Assembly: GCF_947381555.1 (NCBI RefSeq)
Contig: NZ_CANCWQ010000010.1
Location: 1-61,466 of the forward strand
DNA length: 61,466 nt
Direction of reading: 5' to 3'
DNA from: Limosilactobacillus pulli
GTDB taxonomy: Bacteria; Bacillota; Bacilli; Lactobacillales; Lactobacillaceae
Shown here: positions 33,994 to 42,162 of the stretch, in pieces
How positions within the stretch are numbered: the first letter of the stretch is position 1
Layout of the letters: every line of letters starts with the position of its first letter
Translations under genes and position numbers: made by a program
The notes under the pieces: model-generated
What the model saw: the letters and a program-made list of their open reading frames with translations, nothing else
The model's database searches: none
Told to the model about the DNA's origin: nothing

Positions 33994-34653
33994 ATGACAA
34001 GGATCTATTTTATCAGACACGGTAAAACTCAATGGAACCTGCAATCACGCTATCAAGGAGCCCATGGCGATTCGCCGCTCTTGAAAAGCAGCTACCAGGA
34101 AATTGAGCTGTTGGCCGAATCGTTAAATAATACCGTTTTTGCCCATGCTTATGCCAGTCCGCTCAAGCGTGCCCGCGTAACGGCAATGGCGCTGCTGGAT
34201 AATCTAAATCACCAGGTGCCGTTTACCATTGACAGCCGGCTGCGCGAGTTTGACTTGGGAATGATGGAGGGAATGCATTTTAGTGCCGTTGCCGAAAAAT
34301 GGCCCACGGTGCTGGACAGTTTTCGCCATCATCCCGATCAATACGATGCCACGATCGTTCAAAGCGAAAGTTTTCCAGCAGTCATTGCACGGGTTGGTCA
34401 AGCGGTCAAAGAATATGCGCGAAGCTATCCTGGCGATCAAAATCTGCTGATCGTCTCACATGGGGCGGCCTTAAATGCAGCAATTAATGGTCTGCTTGAG
34501 GTTCCAATGGCGCACTTAAAAGATCGCGGCGGGCTCAGCAATACATCGACCACAATTTTGAAAACTGACGATGCTAAGCATTTTGAGCTGGAAAAATGGA
34601 ATGATACCACCTATCTGCATAAAGAACATTTAGATCCGACTGATACGATTTAA
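33994..34653 (+). CDS. Histidine phosphatase (phosphoglycerate mutase-like) family protein
   Basis: 219 residues. The phosphohistidine motif is IRHGKTQWN (His about 8), with the second His in LIVSHGAALNA and the acidic FDLGMMEGM. Substrate unknown; it could be a sugar-phosphate phosphatase. GGAAG precedes the ATG. A TGGTATCAT extended -10 near 33942-33950 may be its promoter. Confidence 0.88.
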   Translation: MTRIYFIRHGKTQWNLQSRYQGAHGDSPLLKSSYQEIELLAESLNNTVFAHAYASPLKRARVTAMALLDNLNHQVPFTIDSRLREFDLGMMEGMHFSAVAEKWPTVLDSFRHHPDQYDATIVQSESFPAVIARVGQAVKEYARSYPGDQNLLIVSHGAALNAAINGLLEVPMAHLKDRGGLSNTSTTILKTDDAKHFELEKWNDTTYLHKEHLDPTDTI

Positions 34654-34666
34654 TGGGGTGAATAAT

Positions 34667-35353
34667 ATGAGCAACCAAGAAATCAATCGTGAAGAACAAA
34701 AGAAACAGACCCAAAAGCTGGTACATCGCTTGGTAACGGCAATCGACGAGGAACCAGATAAGTTCAACAACTACTATGATCTGGGAGCGCTCTTGACGCG
34801 GCTTAATGATTATGAACAAGCAGAAGAATTGTTTATGAAGGCGTTGGGGATCTTTGAAAAGAAAAACGATGCCAAAGCGGTTAATCTGCTGAACTATGGT
34901 CTGGGAAACGTCTACTACTCAGTAGGCAAGATCAATGATGCCATCAAGCAGTACAATAAAATTGACGATGCCAAGCTAAAGGGTGATTCATATCTGATGC
35001 TGGCGCAGAGCTATATGAAGCAAAAACAGTATCAGCAAGCCGTAGCATATGGTTTAACGGCTCATGATCTGCGTCCCCAGGATCCTGAAATCAATCAGGT
35101 AATCGGCGACTCGCTGCTGGCCTTGGGTGAGTTCAAGCAGGCCAAAACCTATTATGATTTGATCTTAAAGCGTCATCCCGGCCGTGCCGATACACAGTTT
35201 AACCGTGGACTGGTGGCAATGGTTTTGGGCGAGCCTTACCAAGATTATTTGACGCAGTCGCAGCAGCTTGATCCGGACTACTACGCTCAAAGCGAAAAGC
35301 GCATTTCTGATATTGAGCACTTCTTACAAAAGCAATCCGGCCAGAACAAATGA
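34667..35353 (+). CDS. Tetratricopeptide repeat protein
   Basis: 228 residues of helical repeats; about five TPR units are readable (for example NYYDLGALLTRLNDYEQAEELFMKAL and NYGLGNVYYSVGKINDAIKQYNK, each split here by family pattern). It is a cytosolic scaffold with no enzymatic domain. ATG 34667 lies 6 bases after GGGGTG; an in-frame GTG at 34658 overlaps that site. Its stop overlaps the next start (ATGA), so it is coupled to the OB protein and recD2. Confidence 0.85.
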   Translation: MSNQEINREEQKKQTQKLVHRLVTAIDEEPDKFNNYYDLGALLTRLNDYEQAEELFMKALGIFEKKNDAKAVNLLNYGLGNVYYSVGKINDAIKQYNKIDDAKLKGDSYLMLAQSYMKQKQYQQAVAYGLTAHDLRPQDPEINQVIGDSLLALGEFKQAKTYYDLILKRHPGRADTQFNRGLVAMVLGEPYQDYLTQSQQLDPDYYAQSEKRISDIEHFLQKQSGQNK

Positions 35354-35643
35354 CAATTGCTCAAAAAAATAGCCGTCCGGCAAAAACGTCATTTATCGGC
35401 GTCTTGCGCCGGGCGGCTTTTGTTGCGCCAAACAGTTTTTACCAGGTTCTCTATGTTCAGGTTTTGAATGCGTCGTTTGTCGATCGTCAAACTGAGATTA
35501 CCGTAGTGGGACGTTTCGGCGACCTAACCGTCGGACAGGCATATCGCTTTACCGGTTTTTGGCAGACGCGCGCTCGTTTTGGCAATCAATTTCATGCCGT
35601 TGACTATCAAAAAATAGAGGGGGATTTGCATGGTCAAGAGTAA
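35350..35643 (+). CDS. Small OB-fold protein resembling the RecD2 N-terminal domain
   Basis: 97 residues. The chain parallels the first about 85 residues of the adjacent RecD2: FIGVLRRAAFVAPNSFYQVL, a segment ending EITVVGRFGDL, GQAYRFTGFW and RFGNQFHAVDYQ match RGTVHFIKFAKEDGPRAF, EITVKGPLGDL, HQMYEFTGRL and NYGRQFEATGCQ. There is no helicase part. It overlaps the TPR gene by 4 bases and recD2 by 14, so all three are translationally coupled. I do not know a described function; a domain duplication is an inference. Confidence 0.65.
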   Translation: MTIAQKNSRPAKTSFIGVLRRAAFVAPNSFYQVLYVQVLNASFVDRQTEITVVGRFGDLTVGQAYRFTGFWQTRARFGNQFHAVDYQKIEGDLHGQE

Positions 35644-38137
35644 AACCGCAACTGCCAAAGAAAGGCTGCGCGGGACGGTTCATTTTATTAAGTTTGCCAA
35701 AGAAGATGGACCTCGTGCCTTTCGTATCTGTGTCATTGATGTGGATGAAGCTAGTTTTCCCTGGTCAGAAGAGGAGATTACGGTCAAAGGTCCGCTGGGC
35801 GATCTAAAAAAGCATCAAATGTATGAGTTTACTGGGCGACTGGTTGATAATGCCAACTATGGCCGTCAGTTTGAAGCTACCGGTTGCCAGATCGCCTTAC
35901 CCCAGACTGAAGATGAGCTGGCGGGGACCTTGAATCAAGCCGGCATAGCCGTGACCGATGCTGAAGAGATCAGTCATCGTCTGTTTAAGAAGTTGGGTAA
36001 GAAAGCCGTTGAAAAAATCGTTGCCGATCCCAAGCGATTGGAAAAAATCAAGATTACCAGCGAAGCCGATCGCAAGCTGGTTTTAGACTACTTCAATGCC
36101 CGTCATGATGAGCATCAGATGAATGACGAGCTGGTTGACTGGCTGGCCAAGCTGGGCTTTAAGGATCGCCTTAGTGAGCGAATCATCAATAAGTATGGTG
36201 CCGATACGATGAAAATCGTCAAGGAAAATCCATATCAGCTGGTTTTAGATATCGATCGAATCGGGTTTGGCCGGGCCGACTTTGCTGCCAGCGTTTTAGG
36301 AATTGCTCCCGATGATTCGCGGCGTCTTTCAGCAGCACTGCGAGAGGTTTTGAATCAAGAGACCATGAATCAAGGGGCAACCTATGTCAGTCAAAAGACC
36401 TTGATTACTCAGGCAATGCGGCAGCTTGGCAATGTTTCTGATGCCGGACTGTTTGAAAATGAGCTGGCTGAGCTGATCAAGAGCCATCAGCTACAGGCTG
36501 AGGATGCTCAGCATATTTATCCCAGCTTCTTATATAACGCAGAATGGCTGATTGCCCAACACCTGCACCGAATTTTGTTTACTGAGGCCAAGGTTGATAA
36601 AAGGCGTGTTGAAAAAGCCGTTCAGACAGCAGAAAAGGCCGCGCAGATCGAATATGATCAACAGCAGAAAAAGGCAATCAAAATGGCACTGGAATCCAAG
36701 GTGCTCTTGCTGACTGGAGGACCTGGTACGGGTAAGACGACGATTATTCGCGGGATCGTCAACAGCTTTGCCCAGCTGCATGGCGTTGACGATGAAGAGA
36801 TTATTTTGGCGGCACCAACGGGACGGGCGGCTCAGCAAATGGCAGCAGCGACCAAGATGCCGGCCAGCACGATCCATCATCTGCTGGGACTGACTGGTCA
36901 GGAAACACCTTCTAAAATGACGGCTAGTCGTTTAAAGGGAAGTCTTTTGATCATTGATGAGATGTCGATGGTTGATACACTGCTGTTCAAGACACTGGTT
37001 GCGGCAATTCCGCAAACGATGCATGTGGTTTTAGTTGGCGACCAGGATCAGCTGCCATCGGTTGGCCCAGGACAGGTCTTTCGGGATCTTTTGAGCTTTG
37101 CAGAGCTGCCTCAGGTGCGGTTGACGCAGATTCACCGACAAGATGCTAAGTCAACGATTATTCCGCTGTCCAAAAGCATCAATGACGGGCAGGTCCCAGC
37201 TGATCTGTTCAAGCAGGCCTTGCCAGACCGCTCGTTTATTCCAACCGACGCCCAAAATGCCGGTCGCTTTATTAATCAATTGATGGACTGGGGATTGAGT
37301 CAGCCAGGATGCGATTTAATGGACGTACAGGTCCTAATTCCAATGCACAAGGGAATTGCCGGGATCGATCAGCAGAATCGCAATCTGCAAGAACATCTCA
37401 ATCCGGCCAGCCCAGATCGGCAAGAAGTAAAATTTGGTGAAACGATCTTTCGCAAAGGCGATAAGGTAATCCAAACAGTCAATGATCCCAATAATAATGT
37501 TTATAACGGCGATATGGGGGTAATTTCGGCCATCGAGGGCGGGGACAATGCGCCTAAGGCTAAGATCAAAAAGCCGCTTAAGGTTACCGTACGCTTTAAC
37601 AACGACAATGAGGTCAACTATAATCGCAAGGAGCTGATCAATCTGCAGCTTGCATACTGCGTAACGATCCATAAATCGCAAGGCAGTCAGTTCAAGGTGG
37701 TAATTCTCTTAATGCTGGCCAACTATCGCATGATGTATCAGCGCAATCTGCTGTATACCGGCGTTACGCGGGCAACCAATTTTCTGCTTTTGCTGGGTCA
37801 GCCTGAGGCCTTTCAAGACTGTATTCAACAGCCACCATTGGCTCGGCATACGATGCTGGTTGACCGGCTCTTAAAAGTCTGGCAGCAGCCGGATTTATAC
37901 CAGGCCCCCGAACCGGTCAGTGACGATGAGGATATCGATCTGTTTGCCAACGTTCCGAAGGCCGAAGTTATAGACTTTTTGGGACAGCAAAATCGTGAAT
38001 CGGATAAAACGGTAACCAATCAGGCTGCCAATTTACCCCAAGCTAGTCGCCCCGATCGCTTGACTGCTAAGTTGATTGAAGAAGAGTCAATTGATCCATT
38101 GATCGGGATGCGGGGTATTACGCCAAAGGATAACTGA
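35630..38137 (+). CDS. recD2: ATP-dependent DNA helicase RecD2
   Basis: 835 residues. A 5'-3' SF1B helicase acting in DNA repair without RecBC. The N-terminal OB-like domain (1-90) and helix-hairpin-helix region (about 95-200) precede Walker A GGPGTGKT (363-370), LLIIDEMSMVD, GDQDQLPSVGPGQVF and the C-terminal YCVTIHKSQGSQ. GAGGGGGA precedes the ATG. The C-terminus has a variable acidic tail. Confidence 0.94.
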   Translation: MVKSKTATAKERLRGTVHFIKFAKEDGPRAFRICVIDVDEASFPWSEEEITVKGPLGDLKKHQMYEFTGRLVDNANYGRQFEATGCQIALPQTEDELAGTLNQAGIAVTDAEEISHRLFKKLGKKAVEKIVADPKRLEKIKITSEADRKLVLDYFNARHDEHQMNDELVDWLAKLGFKDRLSERIINKYGADTMKIVKENPYQLVLDIDRIGFGRADFAASVLGIAPDDSRRLSAALREVLNQETMNQGATYVSQKTLITQAMRQLGNVSDAGLFENELAELIKSHQLQAEDAQHIYPSFLYNAEWLIAQHLHRILFTEAKVDKRRVEKAVQTAEKAAQIEYDQQQKKAIKMALESKVLLLTGGPGTGKTTIIRGIVNSFAQLHGVDDEEIILAAPTGRAAQQMAAATKMPASTIHHLLGLTGQETPSKMTASRLKGSLLIIDEMSMVDTLLFKTLVAAIPQTMHVVLVGDQDQLPSVGPGQVFRDLLSFAELPQVRLTQIHRQDAKSTIIPLSKSINDGQVPADLFKQALPDRSFIPTDAQNAGRFINQLMDWGLSQPGCDLMDVQVLIPMHKGIAGIDQQNRNLQEHLNPASPDRQEVKFGETIFRKGDKVIQTVNDPNNNVYNGDMGVISAIEGGDNAPKAKIKKPLKVTVRFNNDNEVNYNRKELINLQLAYCVTIHKSQGSQFKVVILLMLANYRMMYQRNLLYTGVTRATNFLLLLGQPEAFQDCIQQPPLARHTMLVDRLLKVWQQPDLYQAPEPVSDDEDIDLFANVPKAEVIDFLGQQNRESDKTVTNQAANLPQASRPDRLTAKLIEEESIDPLIGMRGITPKDN

Positions 38138-38149
38138 AGCAGATACGGC

Positions 38150-38178
38150 TTGCACATCAGGTTATTTGCTGAGATAAT
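38150..38178 (+). promoter_or_regulatory. Promoter of prs
   Basis: TTGCAC, a 17-nt spacer and GATAAT, 38 nt before the prs start. Confidence 0.6.
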
Positions 38179-38215
38179 AGATTCAATGTTTAGCATAATT
38201 GCGTGGAGGATTTAA

Positions 38216-39217
38216 ATGAGCAAGATTGAAAATGCAGAAAACGTTCGTCTGTTTGCGCTGAACTCCAATCAGCCATTGGCTAAGCGACTTTCCAAGGAAT
38301 TGGGACTGCCGCTTTCGGATGCAACCATTACGCACTTTGCCGATGGTGAGATCTCAATTACGATCAATGAAAGCGTTCGTGGTCGTGAGGTCTACGTTTT
38401 GCAGTCGGTTTCACAGCCTGTCAACACCAATCTGATGGAGCTTTTGATTATGGTTGATGCTTTGCGGCGTGCCAGTGCCGCCAAGATCAACGTAATCATG
38501 CCTTACTACGGTTACGCGCGTCAGGACCGCAAAGCCCGCAGCCGTGAGCCAATCACGGCCAAGCTGATTGCCAATCTGCTGGAAATGGACCAGATTGACC
38601 GCTTGATTGCTGTTGACTTTCATGCTCCACAGCTGCAGGGATTCTTTGATATTCCCGTCGATCACCTGCAGGCAGCGCCAATTTTGGCTTCCTACTTTGC
38701 GCAAAGCGATCTGGATCTGGAAAATACGGTTATCGTGGCTCCAGACCATGCTGGCGTGACCTTGGCTCGTCGGTTTGCTGAATTTTTGGGAACGCCGATT
38801 GCAATTATCGACAACCGCAACCTTGATCAGCAGCGTGGTGCCAAAAATACTGAAACGCCAACTTCAATCATTGGTGACGTTGAGGGCAAAACGGCTCTGG
38901 TGGTTGATGATATCGTTGATACCGGGGTGCGGGTGGCCAACTCGGCTGAGCTGCTTAAGAGCTGCGGTGCCAAAGATGTATATGGCGTTGCAACGCATGC
39001 AGTACTTTCAAAAGGGGCCGTTGAACGGATTCAAGCTTCTGCGGTTAAAAAGATGGTAGTTACCGACACGATCGATCTGCCGGATGAAAAACGAATCGAT
39101 AAGCTGGTTCGATTATCAACGGCTGATCTTTTGGCTGGGGCCGTGGCAAGCATCCACAATCATGAATCGATTCATTATCTTTACAGCATGCCAGAAGTCA
39201 AGCCAGTAGAAGACTAA
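38216..39217 (+). CDS. prs: Ribose-phosphate pyrophosphokinase
   Basis: 333 residues. Makes PRPP from ribose 5-phosphate and ATP. It shows FADGEISITINESVRG, YYGYARQDRKARSREPITAK (ATP loop region), the flexible FFDIPVDHL segment and the PRPP loop DDIVDTGV. A canonical GGAGG and own promoter lie upstream; a terminator follows. Confidence 0.96.
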   Translation: MSKIENAENVRLFALNSNQPLAKRLSKELGLPLSDATITHFADGEISITINESVRGREVYVLQSVSQPVNTNLMELLIMVDALRRASAAKINVIMPYYGYARQDRKARSREPITAKLIANLLEMDQIDRLIAVDFHAPQLQGFFDIPVDHLQAAPILASYFAQSDLDLENTVIVAPDHAGVTLARRFAEFLGTPIAIIDNRNLDQQRGAKNTETPTSIIGDVEGKTALVVDDIVDTGVRVANSAELLKSCGAKDVYGVATHAVLSKGAVERIQASAVKKMVVTDTIDLPDEKRIDKLVRLSTADLLAGAVASIHNHESIHYLYSMPEVKPVED

Positions 39218-39220
39218 AAT

Positions 39221-39256
39221 AAAAAGGATTCGATTTTGATGTCGAATCCTTTTTTA
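39221..39256. terminator. Bidirectional terminator of prs and the Spx paralogue
   Basis: AAAAAGGATTCG / CGAATCCTTTTTT stem between convergent genes. Confidence 0.85.
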
Positions 39257-39265
39257 TAAACTCAG

Positions 39266-39688
39266 TTAAGCTGGTTTGGCTTGCGGACTGGGAGCAGCAA
39301 AACCTTGCAACAGCCGCTTGAGCTCAAGGCGGCGCTGCTGTTTGGAAATAAAGAGTCCCATTTTTTCCTTGTCAAAACCGGTAATCAGTTTATTATCACT
39401 GAAAATGATCGGATTTTTTAAAATATGTGGACTTTTTTGAATGGCTGCCGTCAGCTCATTGAGCGTCATTTGATCCGGATCAATCCTTAATGCCTTGGTC
39501 TCACGCGAACGCTGAGAAACCAGATCATCGGTACCGTTTAAAGAGATCGTCAGCAGTTGTTGAATCTCGGCCGCGCTCAATGGCTCCTTTTCAATATTGC
39601 GCTGTGTCAGTGCGATGTTATGCTTGGCAAACCATTGAACGGCCTTGCGCTTGGAAGGATCATTGGTATGAAAATACAGATTGACCAT
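39266..39688 (-). CDS. Spx/ArsC-family paralogue lacking the redox cysteines
   Basis: 140 residues, aligning end to end with the Spx at 1873-2274: MVNLYFHTNDPSKRKAVQW against MVTLYTSPSCTSCRKARAW, so Cys10 is Asp and Cys13 is Lys. The alpha-CTD contact segment is kept (LNGTDDLVSQRS against ENGTEDIISKRS), but RRPIIMDDK has become KNPIIFSDN, losing the Arg that follows the switch in Spx. No Cys is present anywhere. It may act on RNA polymerase without redox control, or antagonise Spx; that is inference. A short GGTTCG-rich leader; the ribosome binding site is weak (AAAGGTGG). Confidence 0.8.
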   Translation of the reverse strand: MVNLYFHTNDPSKRKAVQWFAKHNIALTQRNIEKEPLSAAEIQQLLTISLNGTDDLVSQRSRETKALRIDPDQMTLNELTAAIQKSPHILKNPIIFSDNKLITGFDKEKMGLFISKQQRRLELKRLLQGFAAPSPQAKPA

Positions 39689-39849
39689 TTGAACGAACCA
39701 CCTTTATGTACTTTAAAAGACATTTTAGCAAGTTTGATAAAAATATAAATACTAATTGACCAATTGTTAAATAAAACTTTATTAATTGTGACTTTTTTTA
39801 GAAACTCTTAATCTTTTTGAAAGGGCTTAACGTTAGTGCTCATAAGGGA

Positions 39850-39869
39850 TTTGGTGATTATCACCTAAA
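39850..39869. promoter_or_regulatory. Palindrome in the leader of the LysM hydrolase
   Basis: TTTGGTGATTATCACCTAAA is almost a perfect palindrome around a central TA, 118 nt before the gene start and 56 nt before a -10-like TATAAA at 39925. It has the form of a dimeric repressor or activator site. The regulator is unknown. Confidence 0.4.
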
Positions 39870-39938
39870 AAGCGAACATGCTGGCGTCTTCAAATGTTTA
39901 TCAAAAAATGGTAAATTAAGAGAGTATAAAATTTTTAG

Positions 39939-39954
39939 TGACGTCTTGACGTCA
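39939..39954 (+). repeat. Tandem TGACGTC repeat in the 5' leader of the LysM hydrolase
   Basis: TGACGTC occurs twice in a row (TGACGTCT then TGACGTCA), each holding the palindrome GACGTC, 33-48 bases before the start and just after a -10-like TATAAA. It could be an operator or only the 5' UTR. The rest of 39689-39986 is AT-rich and has no gene; a frame at 39817-40059 overlaps the hydrolase and lacks a ribosome binding site. Confidence 0.35.
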
Positions 39955-39986
39955 ATTAAAGTTAAGTTCAAAGAGGTGTTAAGTTC

Positions 39987-41552
39987 ATGGTTAAACGGAT
40001 CAAAGCCCAGCATCATCGACATGGTCGGCAATGGCTGCTCGGAACGGTCAGTGCATTAAGTCTGCTGGCAACGGCCCATGCCAAGGCTGACCAGGTTACC
40101 GTTAAAGATGGTGACACCGTTTGGGATCTGGCCAATCAATACCAAACCAGCGTTAAGGCAATTGAAGATGCCAACCCGCACGTTAAAAAGATCAGCAGCA
40201 GTGTTGATCTGATCTATGCCGGCCAAAAGCTGCAGCTGTCTAAAAACGATTCAGCCAGCCAGTCAGCCCAAACAACCGGCAGCGACAGCTATACGGTTAA
40301 GAGCGGTGACACGCTGAGCGCGATCAGTGAGCGTCTACACGTATCAATTGCTGATCTGGTAAGCTGGAATCATCTTAGTAATCCAGATCAGTTGACGGTT
40401 GGTCAACAGCTGGTCGTAACGGGAACGTCAACTGTCAGTCAGACTGCATCCTCAGTCGCTGACGTTTCAAGTACGCCGGCCAGTGCAGCATCAGCTGTAT
40501 CGGCAGAGCCGGTTAGTCAGGCTCAGCCATCATCAGCTGCTGGTTTGGCGGAAAGTACGACAATTCAAGCCGGCTCTGCATCCGTTCAGGCTGCTGAGTC
40601 TCCTCAGTTTGACAGTGCTTCAGCTTCTGCGCAGGCAGTATCTGCCAGTGCTGTTGATCAATCATCAGTTGCGGTTTCAAACTCAGCAACTGATGCATCA
40701 AGTACTGAACAGTCAGCTTCATCTGCAGTAGAAACTGCTGGTGTTGATTCAGCCGTTTCGCTTGCGGAAAATGAGGATATCGCTTCAGCCCAGCCAACGG
40801 ATTCATCAGCCGCCAGCGTTGAGTCATCCAGTGATGTTCAAAGTGCAGCATCAGCTGTCAGTGGTGAATCATCTAGCAATAATACTCAGTCATCATCAAT
40901 CGCTGCTTCTAACCCGGCTAATGATGCAGCCGCACAAGATACGACGGCAACGACTGCCGTTGTCAATAATGATGCCTCATCAACGGATCAGGCTGGATCT
41001 ACATCCACTGAAACGTCTCCAGTGACGGCTGATCAAACTATGACTGCTGAATCAACCACGGCAATGACTGATCAGATGACCTCAGCTGCATCAGCAAGCA
41101 CCTCTGATCAATCAACACAATCAACTGCCAACAGCACGGCTACGGTTGAAAACACTTCTACGACAACGACCAGCAGCTCTGATCTGACGACTGGCTCAGT
41201 AGTCAGTCTGGCGGTTAAACTGGCCAACGCCAACATTCCATATGTTTGGGGCGGGGCCTCGCTTTCTGGTATGGACTGCTCGGGTTTGGTCGATTATGTT
41301 TTCCAAAACGCAGAAGGCATTTCTTTGCCACACTACACGGTATCTTTGGAAAGCTGTGTCAGTCAGCATTCGGTAGCCGAAGCTCAGCCAGGTGACATCC
41401 TGTTTTGGGGTGAGCATGGCAGCACTTACCACTGTGCCATCTACATCGGCAACAACCAATACGTTGCGGCACCACGGCCTGGACAAAACGTTGAGATTGA
41501 AACGATCAGCTCATACTTTATGCCAAGCTTTGCCGGTACGGTGAATCGCTAA
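39987..41552 (+). CDS. LysM and NlpC/P60 cell-wall hydrolase with Ser/Ala-rich linker
   Basis: 521 residues. A basic signal peptide (about 1-35, with a GTVSALSLLATAHAKA end) leads to two LysM modules (about 36-80 VKDGDTVWDL, and 100-143 VKSGDTLSAI). Then comes a linker of about 260 residues rich in Ser, Ala, Thr and Gln, and a C-terminal NlpC/P60 domain (about 405-521) with PYVWGG, the catalytic Cys431 in MDCSGLV, and YHCAIYIG as the His motif. It probably cleaves D-Glu-meso-Dap or related bonds in peptidoglycan. GAGGTG precedes the ATG. A strong terminator follows. The linker has low-complexity bases and may vary in length between strains. Confidence 0.9.
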   Translation: MVKRIKAQHHRHGRQWLLGTVSALSLLATAHAKADQVTVKDGDTVWDLANQYQTSVKAIEDANPHVKKISSSVDLIYAGQKLQLSKNDSASQSAQTTGSDSYTVKSGDTLSAISERLHVSIADLVSWNHLSNPDQLTVGQQLVVTGTSTVSQTASSVADVSSTPASAASAVSAEPVSQAQPSSAAGLAESTTIQAGSASVQAAESPQFDSASASAQAVSASAVDQSSVAVSNSATDASSTEQSASSAVETAGVDSAVSLAENEDIASAQPTDSSAASVESSSDVQSAASAVSGESSSNNTQSSSIAASNPANDAAAQDTTATTAVVNNDASSTDQAGSTSTETSPVTADQTMTAESTTAMTDQMTSAASASTSDQSTQSTANSTATVENTSTTTTSSSDLTTGSVVSLAVKLANANIPYVWGGASLSGMDCSGLVDYVFQNAEGISLPHYTVSLESCVSQHSVAEAQPGDILFWGEHGSTYHCAIYIGNNQYVAAPRPGQNVEIETISSYFMPSFAGTVNR

Positions 41553-41568
41553 AAATAATTGTTAAGAT

Positions 41569-41612
41569 AAGCACGAAATCGGTTCAAAGTGATCCGATCT
41601 CGTGCTTTTTTA
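41569..41612 (+). terminator. Terminator of the LysM hydrolase
   Basis: AGCACGA-a-ATCGG / CCGAT-c-TCGTGCT stem followed by TTTTTT. Confidence 0.85.
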
Positions 41613-41807
41613 TTGGTTCTAATAAAAAGTTTTACCTATTGTGATGATAACTACTTTGGACTGTTAAAATACTAAGGCTTTTCTTATTAAAACGTAACAA
41701 ACTTGTAAAACGAAAAAGGTTAACATTCCTTAAAGAGAGTGTTAAATTATGTTTATCCAATTAGGATCAGCTTTAAATATTTTCATTATTATTGGAGGTT
41801 GTTTAAA

Positions 41808-42020
41808 GTGAGTAACAAGTTTGAAATTCAACATGATCTGGTTGAAGCACAAAACAAGCTTAATCGGTTGTGTCAGGCAGAGTCAAAAGCCAATGCCGTC
41901 CAATCCGGTACTCAAACGGTAACAATCGAGCCTCAGTTTGGTGATGAGATGCAGCGTCTGCGTGAGGAATGCAGTCAGTTGAGCATCATCTTAGAAGCCA
42001 TGGAAGCTTCTGAGGACTAG
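41808..42020 (+). CDS. Small coiled-coil protein of unknown function
   Basis: 70 residues, not recognised. It is acidic and mostly helical; residues 3-25 (FEIQHDLVEAQNKLNRL) and 48-66 (MQRLREECSQLSIILEAMEA) look like coiled coils around a Val/Thr-rich turn. The start is GTG 41808, 9 bases after GGAGG; a frame opening at 41739 lacks a ribosome binding site. A 195-base AT-rich leader precedes it and a terminator follows, so it is a separate unit. Confidence 0.65.
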   Translation: MSNKFEIQHDLVEAQNKLNRLCQAESKANAVQSGTQTVTIEPQFGDEMQRLREECSQLSIILEAMEASED

Positions 42021-42087
42021 TCGGCTCAAGTAAAAACCAATTACAAAAATAAAGACAAACGGTTACTACGGCTCTGCTGATTAACCG

Positions 42088-42124
42088 ATCCCCGCCTTGG
42101 TTAGCTGAGGTGGGGATATTTTAG
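42088..42124 (+). terminator. Terminator of the small coiled-coil gene
   Basis: ATCCCC-g-CCT / AGG-t-GGGGAT stem followed by ATTTTAG. Confidence 0.75.
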
Positions 42125-42125
42125 T

Positions 42126-42162
42126 CTAAAAAACGTGCGAACAATTTTGCTCGCACGTTTTT
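42126..42162 (-). terminator. Terminator of the lipid-kinase-family gene
   Basis: AAAAAACGTGCGA / TCGCACGTTTTTT, a 13-bp stem ending at the stop codon of the minus-strand gene. It abuts the plus-strand terminator before it. Confidence 0.85.

Noticed and set aside
39817..40059. 80-codon frame before the LysM hydrolase
   Set aside because: It overlaps the hydrolase start in another frame and has no ribosome binding site.
40420..41200. Repetitive bases as a CRISPR or tandem-repeat array
   Set aside because: The repeats are irregular Ser/Ala codons inside one open frame, with no constant unit or spacers.
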